Below, in pieces: positions 33,782-42,023 of a DNA stretch of 64,000 bases. How positions within the stretch are numbered: the stretch's first letter is position 1; every line of letters begins with the position of its first letter. Position numbers and translations under genes: made by a program. Source of the stretch: Clostridia bacterium (lineage in GTDB: Bacteria; Bacillota; Clostridia; Peptostreptococcales; Anaerovoracaceae); the NCBI GenBank assembly GCA_900766045.1, contig CAAFTW010000030.1:7556-71555 (forward strand), given 5' to 3'. The notes beneath the pieces are model-generated. The model had not been told where the DNA came from. It saw nothing but the letters and a program-made list of their open reading frames with translations, and searched no databases.

Positions 33782-34777
33782 ATGGATCATTTATTTCTGG
33801 TGAATCCGGCGGCCGGCAAGGGCAGTCAGAAGGGGCGGGGCCGCGCGCAGAAGCATGAAGCCGAGGTGGAACAGTTTATCGGACAGATCCGGCGTGCTGC
33901 GGAAAAGATCGGCTGCCAGGCGGAGATCGTCCGGACGGAGGGGCCGGGGGACGCGGAGCGGAAAGCCGCGGCGTTTGCAGAGGCGGCAAAAGGAAACCCG
34001 GCAAGGATTTATGCCTGCGGCGGCGACGGCACACTGAATGAGCTGATCAATGGGGTCAGTGAATACCCGGAGATAGAGGTCGGTGTGCTTCCGATCGGGA
34101 CGGGAAATGACACCATCCGCAATTTTACAGATTCATACGGGAAAGCTCTCCCGAAGGAAGTTTTTCTGGATCCGGAACGTCAGCTCCTGGGAAGAGCGGT
34201 TACCGTAGACCTGCTGCGCTATGAGGGCGTACTGGACGGGAAATTTCAGTCAAGGCTCTGTATGAATATGCTGAATAATGGGTTCGACTGCAACGTGGTG
34301 GCAAGGGCCGGAGAACTGAAACAGAAGCGTTTTATTTCAGGGTCCTTTGCCTATCTGCTGGCTGTATTTTCGATGTTCGTGAAAAAGCAGGGGATATCAC
34401 TGAAGATTACGGCGGACGGAAAGGTCATCAGCCGCGGAAATGTGCTCTTGTGTGCGGCGGCAAACGGCTGTTACTGCGGAGGCGGCATCAAGGGACTTCC
34501 GATGGCCAGAATGGATGACGGAAAGATCGAGCTCAGTATTCTGAAAGATATAAAACGCAGAACTTTTCTCCACATGCTGCCGAAATACGCGGACGGCACA
34601 TATCTTCAGACGCCGCAGGCGGAGTCCATTGTGATCCGGGGAAAATATGATCAGGTCATTCTGGAACCGGACATTGGAAATCGTTTTCTGACCTGCGCGG
34701 ATGGAGAGATCTCTGAAACTACGGGAATAACAATCACGGCGCTTCCTCACGCAATGCACTTTATCGTTCCCGCTTGA
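33782..34777 (+). CDS. Diacylglycerol/lipid kinase family protein
   Basis: 331 residues from ATG 33782 after GGAAGGAC; the open frame back to 33737 has no start with a ribosome site. DagK/LCB5 catalytic domain: FLVNPAAGKGS at the N terminus, GGDGTLNELINGV near 79-91, and GVLPIGTGNDT near 101-111 are the nucleotide and catalytic motifs of soluble bacterial DagK. It would phosphorylate a membrane lipid such as diacylglycerol to recycle it into phospholipid synthesis. Substrate not determined by sequence. Confidence 0.9.
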   Translation: MDHLFLVNPAAGKGSQKGRGRAQKHEAEVEQFIGQIRRAAEKIGCQAEIVRTEGPGDAERKAAAFAEAAKGNPARIYACGGDGTLNELINGVSEYPEIEVGVLPIGTGNDTIRNFTDSYGKALPKEVFLDPERQLLGRAVTVDLLRYEGVLDGKFQSRLCMNMLNNGFDCNVVARAGELKQKRFISGSFAYLLAVFSMFVKKQGISLKITADGKVISRGNVLLCAAANGCYCGGGIKGLPMARMDDGKIELSILKDIKRRTFLHMLPKYADGTYLQTPQAESIVIRGKYDQVILEPDIGNRFLTCADGEISETTGITITALPHAMHFIVPA

Positions 34778-34802
34778 ATTGGAAACGCTCAGCTGATACA
34801 AT
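34774..34802 (+). promoter_or_regulatory. Promoter of the raiA-type ncRNA
   Basis: TTGAAT (34774-34779), 17-bp spacer, TACAAT (34797-34802), placing the start near 34809, exactly at the 5' edge of the closing stem. Confidence 0.7.
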
Positions 34803-34807
34803 GAAAC

Positions 34808-34990
34808 AAGCAGTTTTTCGGGTCTGTGGTTGAAAGTCCATGGCAGATACGGTCAAAAGGATCCACGTAAACCGTACGCAAGGCGGCGGCGAGCATGGCG
34901 TATCCTAGGTGTAAGTCCTCGGAAAAATTCCGGTAAAGGCGAGTGTGGGGGCAAAGACCAGGTCAGCCGGAAAACTGCTTTTTTCTTGTT
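34808..34990 (+). ncRNA. raiA-type structured non-coding RNA
   Basis: About 175 nt with no credible reading frame. The ends pair in a 14-bp stem with one G-U (34808-34821 with 34967-34980), followed by TTTTTTCTT as an intrinsic terminator. Internal GC-rich helices include ACGGT/ACCGT (34849-34853 with 34871-34875) and ATACG/CGTAT. It has its own promoter, and the next gene on the same strand is hpf/raiA, the genetic context that defines the raiA RNA motif of Firmicutes and Actinobacteria. The class is inferred from context, size and independent transcription; I could not run the covariance model. Confidence 0.75.
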
Positions 34991-35160
34991 ATTTCAACGG
35001 TTTTCGGGTTTTCAACGGCCTGCAGAGTCAAGAATCTGTAAAAGGTAATAGAGAAGAAATTTTATAAAAAACAGAAATTTTTTGTGGCCTGAAACCAATG
35101 GACTTCCAACGTTTTTGAGTAATAACTATCCAAAAGCCAAGATTTAAAAGAGTCAGAAAC

Positions 35161-35189
35161 TTGTAATAATTGCGAAGTGGTGCTATAAT
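35161..35189 (+). promoter_or_regulatory. hpf promoter
   Basis: TTGTAA (35161-35166), 17-bp spacer, TATAAT (35184-35189). This shows hpf has its own start apart from the ncRNA; the 110-base leader is otherwise unremarkable. Confidence 0.7.
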
Positions 35190-35306
35190 ATCCATAGACA
35201 CAAAGGAAAGGAATTTCCAAACTGCACCAGGATGTGCGAATCATTGAGGAATTCATTTTCCGCGGCAGAACCTCGCCGTTTGTGTCAGTACGTAAAGGAG
35301 GCCAAT

Positions 35307-35846
35307 ATGAAATACAACATTACTGGTAAGAACTTTAAAACCTATCGCCGTCTGGAAGAGCAGATCGAGAAAAAATTCGACCGCCTCGATAAGTATTTCA
35401 GTGAGGACAATACTGCGAACATCGTTCTTTCACATGAAAGAGGAAAGGATAAGATTGAGGTAACCATTAACGCACAGGGCGCATTGTTCCGTGCAGAGGA
35501 AGTTACGGATGACGTATATGAAGGCATCGACCTGGCCGTTGACAAACTGACGAGTCAGATCAAGCGCTTCAAGGGAAAACTTCAGAAAAGATATCAGAAT
35601 AACAAGGCGCTGAAGTTCGAGTTCCTGGAAGAGGAGCCGGAGGAGGAAGCAGAAGAAGACGAAGAGATGAAGATCGTCAGAGAGAAGAGATTTGATCTTC
35701 GTCCGATGGATGTGGAAGAGGCAATCCTGGAAATGGAAATGCTGGAGCATGACTTCTTCGTATTCCTGAACAGCGATACAGAGACTGTAAATGTCGTTTA
35801 CCGCAGAAAGGGCGGAAAGTACGGACTGCTGGAGCCTCAGTATTAA
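35307..35846 (+). CDS. hpf: Ribosome hibernation-promoting factor, long form (HPF/RaiA)
   Basis: 179 residues from ATG 35307, six bases after AAAGGAGG. The N-terminal HPF/RaiA/S30AE domain (MKYNITGKNFKTYRRLEEQIEKKF...) binds the decoding centre of idle ribosomes. An acidic linker (about 110-122, Glu-rich) leads to the C-terminal dimerisation domain (RFDLRPMDVEEAILEMEMLEHDFFVFLN) that drives formation of 100S particles. This long form is typical of Firmicutes. It lies downstream of a raiA-type ncRNA and has its own promoter and terminator. Confidence 0.96.
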   Translation: MKYNITGKNFKTYRRLEEQIEKKFDRLDKYFSEDNTANIVLSHERGKDKIEVTINAQGALFRAEEVTDDVYEGIDLAVDKLTSQIKRFKGKLQKRYQNNKALKFEFLEEEPEEEAEEDEEMKIVREKRFDLRPMDVEEAILEMEMLEHDFFVFLNSDTETVNVVYRRKGGKYGLLEPQY

Positions 35847-35884
35847 ACCTGAAACATTCTATAAAAGCACTATATACTCTGAAT

Positions 35885-35935
35885 AGCGGGGGCAGCGTGC
35901 CGGAGCAGCTTCAAGGCACGCTGCCCCCGCTTTTT
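35885..35935 (+). terminator. Terminator after hpf
   Basis: Perfect 17-bp GC-rich stem (35885-35901 with 35915-35931), 13-base loop, then TTTTT. Confidence 0.92.
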
Positions 35936-36145
35936 CTGTTCTGCAGGAGCACATGCCTGCTGGTATTTCCATCCTGAATGCGGTTATGAAGATCGAATGC
36001 CTATATATGACAGAAAATTCACTTATAACCACAAAAACCACAAATAGAATGATTGAGGCTTTTCCTGATTTGTGGTAAATTATAAGAAGAAATTTTGTGT
36101 TTAGTAATAGAAAGGAGCTTGCGCGCAGGGCGTGCAGATGCGGAT

Positions 36146-37585
36146 ATGGGAAAATATTTTGGAACAGACGGCTTCCGTGGTGAAGCAAATGTTGATCTGA
36201 CCTCTGACCATGCATATAAAGTCGGACGTTTTCTGGGATGGTATTTCGGAGAGCTGAGAAGAAGAGAAGGATATAAAGATGACGGTGTTTTTGAGTACAG
36301 CTGGAGAGGCGCTGATGAGAAAAAACCGAGAATTGTCATCGGAAAGGATCCCCGCCGTTCAAGCTATATGATCGAGTATGCACTGATCGCGGGCATGGTG
36401 GCATCCGGAGCAGATGCCTACACCATGCACGTTACAACGACTCCGTCTGTTGCCTATATCACCAGAACAGAAGAATTTGACTGCGGCGTCATGATTACTG
36501 CATCACACAATCCATTCTATGATAACGGAATCAAAGTTCTGAACAGAAACGGACAGAAGATGGATGAGGAGACCATCGGTCTGATTGAAGATTATCTGGA
36601 CGGACATCTTCATGTTTTCGGAAAGGACTATAAAGAGCTTCCTTTTGCCGAAAAAGAAGGCATTGGCAGAGCGGTTGACTATATCGCAGGCAGAAACCGC
36701 TACATCGGCTATCTGATTTCTCTGGGCATGTATTCCCTGCGCGGAAAGAAAATCGGACTCGACTGTGCCAACGGTTCTTCCTGGAGCATCGCACAGTCTG
36801 TGTTTGAGGCTCTGGGAGCGAGAACCTACGTGATCAACAATGAGCCGGACGGCACCAACATCAACCGCAATGCAGGATCCACACATATCGAAGGTCTGCA
36901 GAAGTTCGTCTGCGACAATCATCTGGACTGCGGATTTGCCTATGACGGAGATGCGGACAGATGCCTGGCGGTTGATGAACATGGTGACCTTGTCGACGGA
37001 GACAAGATCATGTACATCTATGGACGCTACATGAAGGAAAGAGGAAAACTTCTGACCAATACCGTCGTTACGACAGTTATGTCCAATTACGGACTGTATA
37101 AGGCCTTCGATGAGATCGACGTCGATTACGTCAAGACTCCGGTCGGAGACAAGAACGTATATAAATACATGTCTGAGCATGGATGCCGGATCGGAGGCGA
37201 GCAGTCCGGACACATCATCTTCTCCAAGTACGCAACTACAGGCGACGGAATCCTGACCAGCCTGAAACTCATGCAGGTTGTCATGGACAGAAAGAAGCCG
37301 CTGAGCGAACTTGCGGCTCCGGTAAAGATTTATCCGCAGAAGCTGATCAATGTCCGTGTGAAAGACAAGGAAGCCGCGCAGCATGATGAAAAGCTGACCC
37401 AGCGCGCGGCGGAAATCAATGAGCAGCTGGAAAAGGACGGAAAGGGACGTGTCCTCGTCCGCGCATCCGGAACAGAGCCGCTGATCCGTGTCATGGTTGA
37501 GGCAGAATCTATGGAAATGGCCTCATCTTATGCGGAGGAGCTTGCAGACATCCTGAAAGAGCGCGGTCTGACACAGGAGGCGTAA
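36146..37585 (+). CDS. glmM: Phosphoglucosamine mutase GlmM
   Basis: About 479 residues. Converts glucosamine-6-P to glucosamine-1-P for UDP-GlcNAc. MGKYFGTDGFRGEAN opens the protein; the phosphoserine loop is MITASHNPFYDNGIKV near 117-132; the metal loop is FAYDGDADRCLAVDE near 262; the phosphate-binding loop is RASGTEPLIRVMVEAE near 440. It is longer than usual (about 445) owing to an insert near 40-58 (REGYKDDGVFEYSWRGADEK). The start is uncertain: ATG 36146 begins the conserved sequence but has a weak ribosome site, and the strong AAAGGAG at 36111 lies too far upstream. It sits beside cdaA-cdaR-glmS. Confidence 0.94.
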   Translation: MGKYFGTDGFRGEANVDLTSDHAYKVGRFLGWYFGELRRREGYKDDGVFEYSWRGADEKKPRIVIGKDPRRSSYMIEYALIAGMVASGADAYTMHVTTTPSVAYITRTEEFDCGVMITASHNPFYDNGIKVLNRNGQKMDEETIGLIEDYLDGHLHVFGKDYKELPFAEKEGIGRAVDYIAGRNRYIGYLISLGMYSLRGKKIGLDCANGSSWSIAQSVFEALGARTYVINNEPDGTNINRNAGSTHIEGLQKFVCDNHLDCGFAYDGDADRCLAVDEHGDLVDGDKIMYIYGRYMKERGKLLTNTVVTTVMSNYGLYKAFDEIDVDYVKTPVGDKNVYKYMSEHGCRIGGEQSGHIIFSKYATTGDGILTSLKLMQVVMDRKKPLSELAAPVKIYPQKLINVRVKDKEAAQHDEKLTQRAAEINEQLEKDGKGRVLVRASGTEPLIRVMVEAESMEMASSYAEELADILKERGLTQEA

Positions 37586-37625
37586 AACCATACTGCTGAG
37601 GAAATAAAAATTTGAAATAGAGAGG

Positions 37626-37667
37626 GCGTGTGAAAGGCGTGAATCCGTTTTCCACACGCTTTTGTTT
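37626..37667 (+). terminator. Terminator after glmM
   Basis: GCGTGTGAAA-type stem (37626-37635) pairing with TTTCCACACGC (37649-37659), then TTTTGTTTTT. Confidence 0.75.
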
Positions 37668-37819
37668 TTCTCAGAAGGGCGAGACTGCGTCGCAGGGGAT
37701 GGACCGCCTGCTTCTGAAAATAAAAGCCGGGTCAGCCATGAAAAAGAATCTTCTCTTGTTGTTTTCATTTTGTTTAAGGAAAAATAATATCCGAAAGCCG
37801 CTGTGTGTTTCTGCATGCC

Positions 37820-37848
37820 TTGAATTAATAACCTGTATCTTGTAAAAT
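37820..37848 (+). promoter_or_regulatory. Promoter of cdaA-cdaR
   Basis: TTGAAT (37820-37825), 17-bp spacer, TAAAAT (37843-37848), 33 bp before the start codon. Confidence 0.65.
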
Positions 37849-37880
37849 AGGATAGATATAGAAGAAGGAAAGGAGCAGTG

Positions 37881-38738
37881 ATGAAGGACTATATTTTGAC
37901 GCTTATCTCGAGTATCAGGATCAATGATGTCCTGGATATCCTGATCACCGCTTTTGTCATATATAAGATACTTGGATTTATTAAACAGACCAGGGCGCAG
38001 CAGCTGGTAAAAGGGCTTCTGATTATCGTTGCGGCGTATTTCGCCTCGGCGCTCCTGGATTTAAATACAATTAACTGGCTGCTGAAGGGGTTATTTACCT
38101 TCGGATTGTTTGCGGTTGTCGTCATCTTCCAGCCTGAACTGCGTCGGGGACTGGAATTTATGGGCCGGAGCAAGTTCTCCGTTGGATCGATTTCACAGCT
38201 GGATTCTGAAAAGGCAAAGCATATCGTAGATGAAATTTCCAGCGCGGCGGGAGAGTTTTCTCAGAGCAGAACCGGTGCGCTGATTGTATTTGAGCGGGAA
38301 ATTGCGCTCGATGATGTGATGGAATCGGGAACGCAGCTGAATGCGGAAATCAGTGCGCAGCTGCTTGGAAATATTTTTTATGAGGGAGCACCTCTGCACG
38401 ATGGTGCGGTGATTATCCGCGGCGACCGGATTTATGCAGCAGGCTGTGTCCTTCCTCTGACAGAAAATAAAAATCTGAATAAGAGCCTGGGAACCAGACA
38501 CCGTGCGGGCATCGGCATCAGTGAGCGTTCGGACGCCCTGGTACTCATCGTCAGCGAAGAGACCGGAATTATTTCCGCTGCTGAAGACGGCCGTCTGCGC
38601 CGCTTCCTGGATGAAAAAGACGTAGAAAAGATTCTGCTTGGAATGTATCTCACCGGAAAAGATGAGGATCATTCCTTTAAATTCAGCAGACTTCTCGAGC
38701 GGTTGAAGAAGGGGAGTGATCATAACCATGCTGAATAG
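37881..38738 (+). CDS. cdaA: Diadenylate cyclase CdaA
   Basis: 285 residues from ATG 37881, five bases after AAAGGAG. Makes the second messenger c-di-AMP from two ATP. Three N-terminal membrane helices (about 15-75) precede a DAC domain with the catalytic motifs HDGAVII near 176-182 and GTRHRAGIG near 207-215. It lies in the cdaA-cdaR module next to glmM, as in other Firmicutes, where GlmM can bind and inhibit CdaA. The end overlaps cdaR by 11 bp. Confidence 0.97.
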   Translation: MKDYILTLISSIRINDVLDILITAFVIYKILGFIKQTRAQQLVKGLLIIVAAYFASALLDLNTINWLLKGLFTFGLFAVVVIFQPELRRGLEFMGRSKFSVGSISQLDSEKAKHIVDEISSAAGEFSQSRTGALIVFEREIALDDVMESGTQLNAEISAQLLGNIFYEGAPLHDGAVIIRGDRIYAAGCVLPLTENKNLNKSLGTRHRAGIGISERSDALVLIVSEETGIISAAEDGRLRRFLDEKDVEKILLGMYLTGKDEDHSFKFSRLLERLKKGSDHNHAE

Positions 38739-39936
38739 CAGAAAAAGCAAGATCATCATCTCCCTGATTGTCGCGATTGTTCTCTGGGCATATGTTGTAG
38801 GAGAAGTCGACCCGACGATCAAGAAAACCTATCATTCTGTACCGATAAAGTATACGAATGAGCAGGCGCTGACGGAAAAGGGAATGGCAGTAGCGTCCTA
38901 TGGTAAAAAGGAGATGTCCGTAACACTTTCCGGAAAGCGGAGTCTGTTTACCCGCATGAATGCAGATGATCTGTATGCGCAGGTTGATCTGTCCAATGCA
39001 GCGGTAGGCACGAATGAGCTTTCTGTAGAGCTGAATGTTCCGGGTACTCTGGAATCGACGCACCAGAGCCTGACCAAGGTTGTGGTGAAGGTAGAGCGCC
39101 GTGTCAGCAGTAAGAAGGAAGTGCGCGTCAGCTATATGGGAAATTATTCCGGCGCTGAAGAACCGACGACACTTTCTGTAAATCCGGCTTCAATCACCGT
39201 AAGCGGTGCAAAATCACTGGTTCAGAAGGTTTCCTATGTCCGTGCGACGGTGCAGAAGAAGCAGCTTTCCGGCAGTGCAAAGAGCGTCACCGCTTCCCTG
39301 ACCCCTGTAGACAGCAAGGGTTATGAGGTCAGGCATGTCACTCTGTCACAGAAAACGGTGCAGATTACTGCCGCGCTCTATAAGACGAAGAGTGTAAAGC
39401 TGAAAGTTCCGGTTACAGATACATCGGAAGACAGCAGCAAGAAGACCTATGACGCACCTGACCGGATCAGTATCAAGGGACCTGCGTCGAAGCTGAGTAA
39501 AATTACCGAAATAAAAGCGAAGACCATCGACATTTCCGATGTCGATAAGGATAAATCCATAAAGATCGAACCGATCCTGCCGGACGGCATCAAACTGGCC
39601 ACGGATTCGTCCGGACTGATGCTGGACGTACACGTGAAGAATGACCGGTATGAGAAGACCTTTACTTTTAATGGTACAGAAATTACCCTGAAAGATCTGG
39701 GCGATGACTATAACGCGCAGGCTGCCACGGACAGCGTCAAGGTTGATGTTTCCGGTTCTTCGAAGAAAATCGAAGACCTGAAGAAGAGCGACATTACGCT
39801 GACGGCAGGTGCCGGGGATCTTAAAGAAGGGACACATGATCTGCAGATTGAAGCTTCGTGTCCGCTGAAGGATGCGGAACTGACTCTGTCGCCGCAGACC
39901 GTGAGCGTGCGGATCGTGAAGAAATCGAGTGAGTAA
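38728..39936 (+). CDS. cdaR: CdaA regulator CdaR (YbbR domains)
   Basis: About 402 residues from ATG 38728, 11 bases after GGGGAG; GTG 38716 overlaps that site. One N-terminal membrane helix (IIISLIVAIVLWAYVVG), then an extracytoplasmic chain with several YbbR-type repeats (segments ending in VKVERRVSSKKEV, VQITAALYKTK and LDVHVKNDRYEK mark boundaries). CdaR binds CdaA in the membrane and tunes c-di-AMP synthesis. No signal-peptide cleavage site is obvious, so it is probably membrane-anchored. Confidence 0.93.
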   Translation: MLNSRKSKIIISLIVAIVLWAYVVGEVDPTIKKTYHSVPIKYTNEQALTEKGMAVASYGKKEMSVTLSGKRSLFTRMNADDLYAQVDLSNAAVGTNELSVELNVPGTLESTHQSLTKVVVKVERRVSSKKEVRVSYMGNYSGAEEPTTLSVNPASITVSGAKSLVQKVSYVRATVQKKQLSGSAKSVTASLTPVDSKGYEVRHVTLSQKTVQITAALYKTKSVKLKVPVTDTSEDSSKKTYDAPDRISIKGPASKLSKITEIKAKTIDISDVDKDKSIKIEPILPDGIKLATDSSGLMLDVHVKNDRYEKTFTFNGTEITLKDLGDDYNAQAATDSVKVDVSGSSKKIEDLKKSDITLTAGAGDLKEGTHDLQIEASCPLKDAELTLSPQTVSVRIVKKSSE

Positions 39937-40017
39937 AAGCAGGAAAATAAGATAAAGGATGAGCCGGCACAGGGTGTGAAACACCGGAGGCTGCCGGACA
40001 GGAAGAAAATGTATTTC

Positions 40018-40039
40018 CCTTGCGCGGTGGTTTTTGTCC
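40018..40039 (+). repeat. Intergenic motif copy 7
   Basis: 22 bp, CCTTGCGCGG...TTTTTGTCC, 119 bp before glmS. It is preceded by a hairpin CCGGCA...TGCCGG with inner GGTGT/ACACC (39964-39996). Confidence 0.6.
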
Positions 40040-40096
40040 TCGTTCACGGGGAACAGACTATAGATTGAAAAACAGAAAATATTGCGTATCAGAATC

Positions 40097-40118
40097 CCCG
40101 GTGCCTGCGGGCATCGGG
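40097..40118 (+). promoter_or_regulatory. Hairpin in the glmS leader
   Basis: 9-bp stem with one G-U pair (40097-40105 with 40110-40118) and a TGCG loop, 39 bases before the glmS start. It has no T-tract, so it is not a typical terminator. It may stabilise the message or mark a processing site. Confidence 0.45.
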
Positions 40119-40157
40119 AGTTCTTGAGTTTAAATGGGATTTAGAAAGGAACCGAAT

Positions 40158-41993
40158 ATGTGTGGAATTGTAGGATATACGGGTCATCAGCCGGCCAAGG
40201 ACATTATCATCGACGGCCTGAAAAAGCTGGAGTACAGAGGCTACGACTCTGCGGGAATCGCCCTGCTGGAGGAGGATAAAATCATCGTCCGCAAGAAGAA
40301 AGGCAAAATTGCCAACCTGGAGAAGGCCATCGCCGGCGAGAAGTTCTACGCTACGACAGGAATCGGCCACACCCGCTGGGCTACACACGGCGCGCCGACC
40401 GATGCCAATGCACATCCGCATATTAATGAGGACGGAAGCATCGCCGTTGTACATAACGGAATCATTGAGAACTACATGGAACTGAAGGAAAAGCTGGAGA
40501 AAGAGTACAGCATCCATTTCCGTTCCGAGACAGACACGGAAGTTATCGCTCAGCTGCTGGGCGTTCTGTATAAAGAGAAGCACAATCTGCAGGACAGTGT
40601 CTATGCGGCATCCAAGATGATGAAGGGGGCTTACACTTTCGCGGCCGTCTGCGATCAGGAGCAGGACCGTATCGTTGCCTTCCGCAAGGACACTCCGCTG
40701 ATTGCAGGTCTGGGAGACGGATGCAACTTTCTGGCGTCCGACGTTACCCCGCTGCTGAAGTATCTGGATCAGATCTATCTGATCGATAACGGTGAGATGG
40801 TTGTATGCACACCGAACCAGATCGAGATATTCGATGAGGATTACAAGCCGGTTCAGAGAGAGCCGCTGCATGTAAACTGGAGCGTTGAGGATGCCCAGAA
40901 GGGCGGATATCAGCACTTCATGCTGAAGGAAATCAACGAGCAGCCGAAGGCCGTTTCCGAGACACTGGGAAGACGTCTGGATGAAGAGGGCCATGTTCAC
41001 CTTGACGGGATCTCTTTGACAAAAGAAGATCTGGCAAGGATCCACAAGATTGACATCGTTGCCTGCGGAACGGCCTACCATGCCGGACTGATCGGAAAAT
41101 ATCTGATTGAGAAGTTCACGGGAATTCCGGTGGAGGTTGACATCGCGTCTGAGTACCGCTACCGCGACCCGCTGGTAGATGAGCATACCCTGTTTATCGC
41201 CGTCAGCCAGTCCGGAGAGACGCTGGATACTCTGATGTCCCTGCGTGAGGCAAAGGCCAAGGGCGCAAGGGTGCTGTCCATCGTCAATGTCGTCGGCAGT
41301 TCCGTTGCAAGGGAATCAGACGATGTGTTCTATACCTGGGCCGGTCCGGAAATTGCGGTTGCGTCTACAAAGGCGTACACAACCCAGCTGATCTGCATGT
41401 ATCTGCTGGCTCTGTATATCGGACGTCTGAATGATCATATTACAGAGAAATATGCGCAGAACATTATCGGTGAGCTGAAACTTCTCCCGAAGAAAATCCA
41501 GAAAATCCTGGATCATTCCTCTAAGATCGAGAGCATGGCAAAGCTGCTGTACAACCGTCCTCAGGTCTTCTACATCGGAAGGGGCATGGATTCTGCAGTT
41601 GCTTATGAGGGCTCTCTGAAACTGAAGGAAATCAGCTATATTAATTCCTTCGCGATCGCTGCGGGCGAACTGAAGCATGGAACGATTGCACTGATCGAGC
41701 CGGAAACAACGGTTATCGCCATTGCGACTCAGGACTTCCTGTATCCGAAGATGTACTCCAACATCGAGGAGATCAAGGCTCGTCACGCACATATCATTTC
41801 CCTGGTTAAGGAGGGACATGAGGAAATCAGCCAGATCAGCACGGATGTCATTGAAATTCCGGACTGCAGAGATGAGGTATCTCCGGTTCTGGCCATTGTT
41901 CCGCTCCAGTTGTTCGCTTACTACATGGCAAGAGAGCGCGGTGAGAATATCGACAAGCCGAGAAACCTGGCAAAGTCGGTAACGGTTGAATAG
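40158..41993 (+). CDS. glmS: Glutamine-fructose-6-phosphate aminotransferase
   Basis: 611 residues from ATG 40158, after AGAAAGGA. Makes glucosamine-6-P from fructose-6-P and glutamine. The N-terminal glutaminase domain starts MCGIVGYTG, with Cys2 as the nucleophile after Met removal, followed by HTRWATHGAP near 72. Two SIS domains follow (SQSGETLDTL near 353; GRGMDSAVAYEGSLKLKEISYI near 482), and the C terminus is NLAKSVTVE. It is located with glmM and the c-di-AMP genes. The conserved core of a glmS ribozyme is not seen upstream. Confidence 0.97.
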   Translation: MCGIVGYTGHQPAKDIIIDGLKKLEYRGYDSAGIALLEEDKIIVRKKKGKIANLEKAIAGEKFYATTGIGHTRWATHGAPTDANAHPHINEDGSIAVVHNGIIENYMELKEKLEKEYSIHFRSETDTEVIAQLLGVLYKEKHNLQDSVYAASKMMKGAYTFAAVCDQEQDRIVAFRKDTPLIAGLGDGCNFLASDVTPLLKYLDQIYLIDNGEMVVCTPNQIEIFDEDYKPVQREPLHVNWSVEDAQKGGYQHFMLKEINEQPKAVSETLGRRLDEEGHVHLDGISLTKEDLARIHKIDIVACGTAYHAGLIGKYLIEKFTGIPVEVDIASEYRYRDPLVDEHTLFIAVSQSGETLDTLMSLREAKAKGARVLSIVNVVGSSVARESDDVFYTWAGPEIAVASTKAYTTQLICMYLLALYIGRLNDHITEKYAQNIIGELKLLPKKIQKILDHSSKIESMAKLLYNRPQVFYIGRGMDSAVAYEGSLKLKEISYINSFAIAAGELKHGTIALIEPETTVIAIATQDFLYPKMYSNIEEIKARHAHIISLVKEGHEEISQISTDVIEIPDCRDEVSPVLAIVPLQLFAYYMARERGENIDKPRNLAKSVTVE

Positions 41994-42023
41994 TTCAGAG
42001 AAAAGAGAGAAGGAGGCTGTTTC

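Noticed and set aside
34830..35048. 72-codon open frame over the raiA-type RNA
   Set aside because: It runs through a highly paired RNA and its terminator, with no ribosome site.
39937..40157. glmS ribozyme upstream of glmS
   Set aside because: The conserved core sequence and double-pseudoknot pattern are not visible; only two simple hairpins are present.
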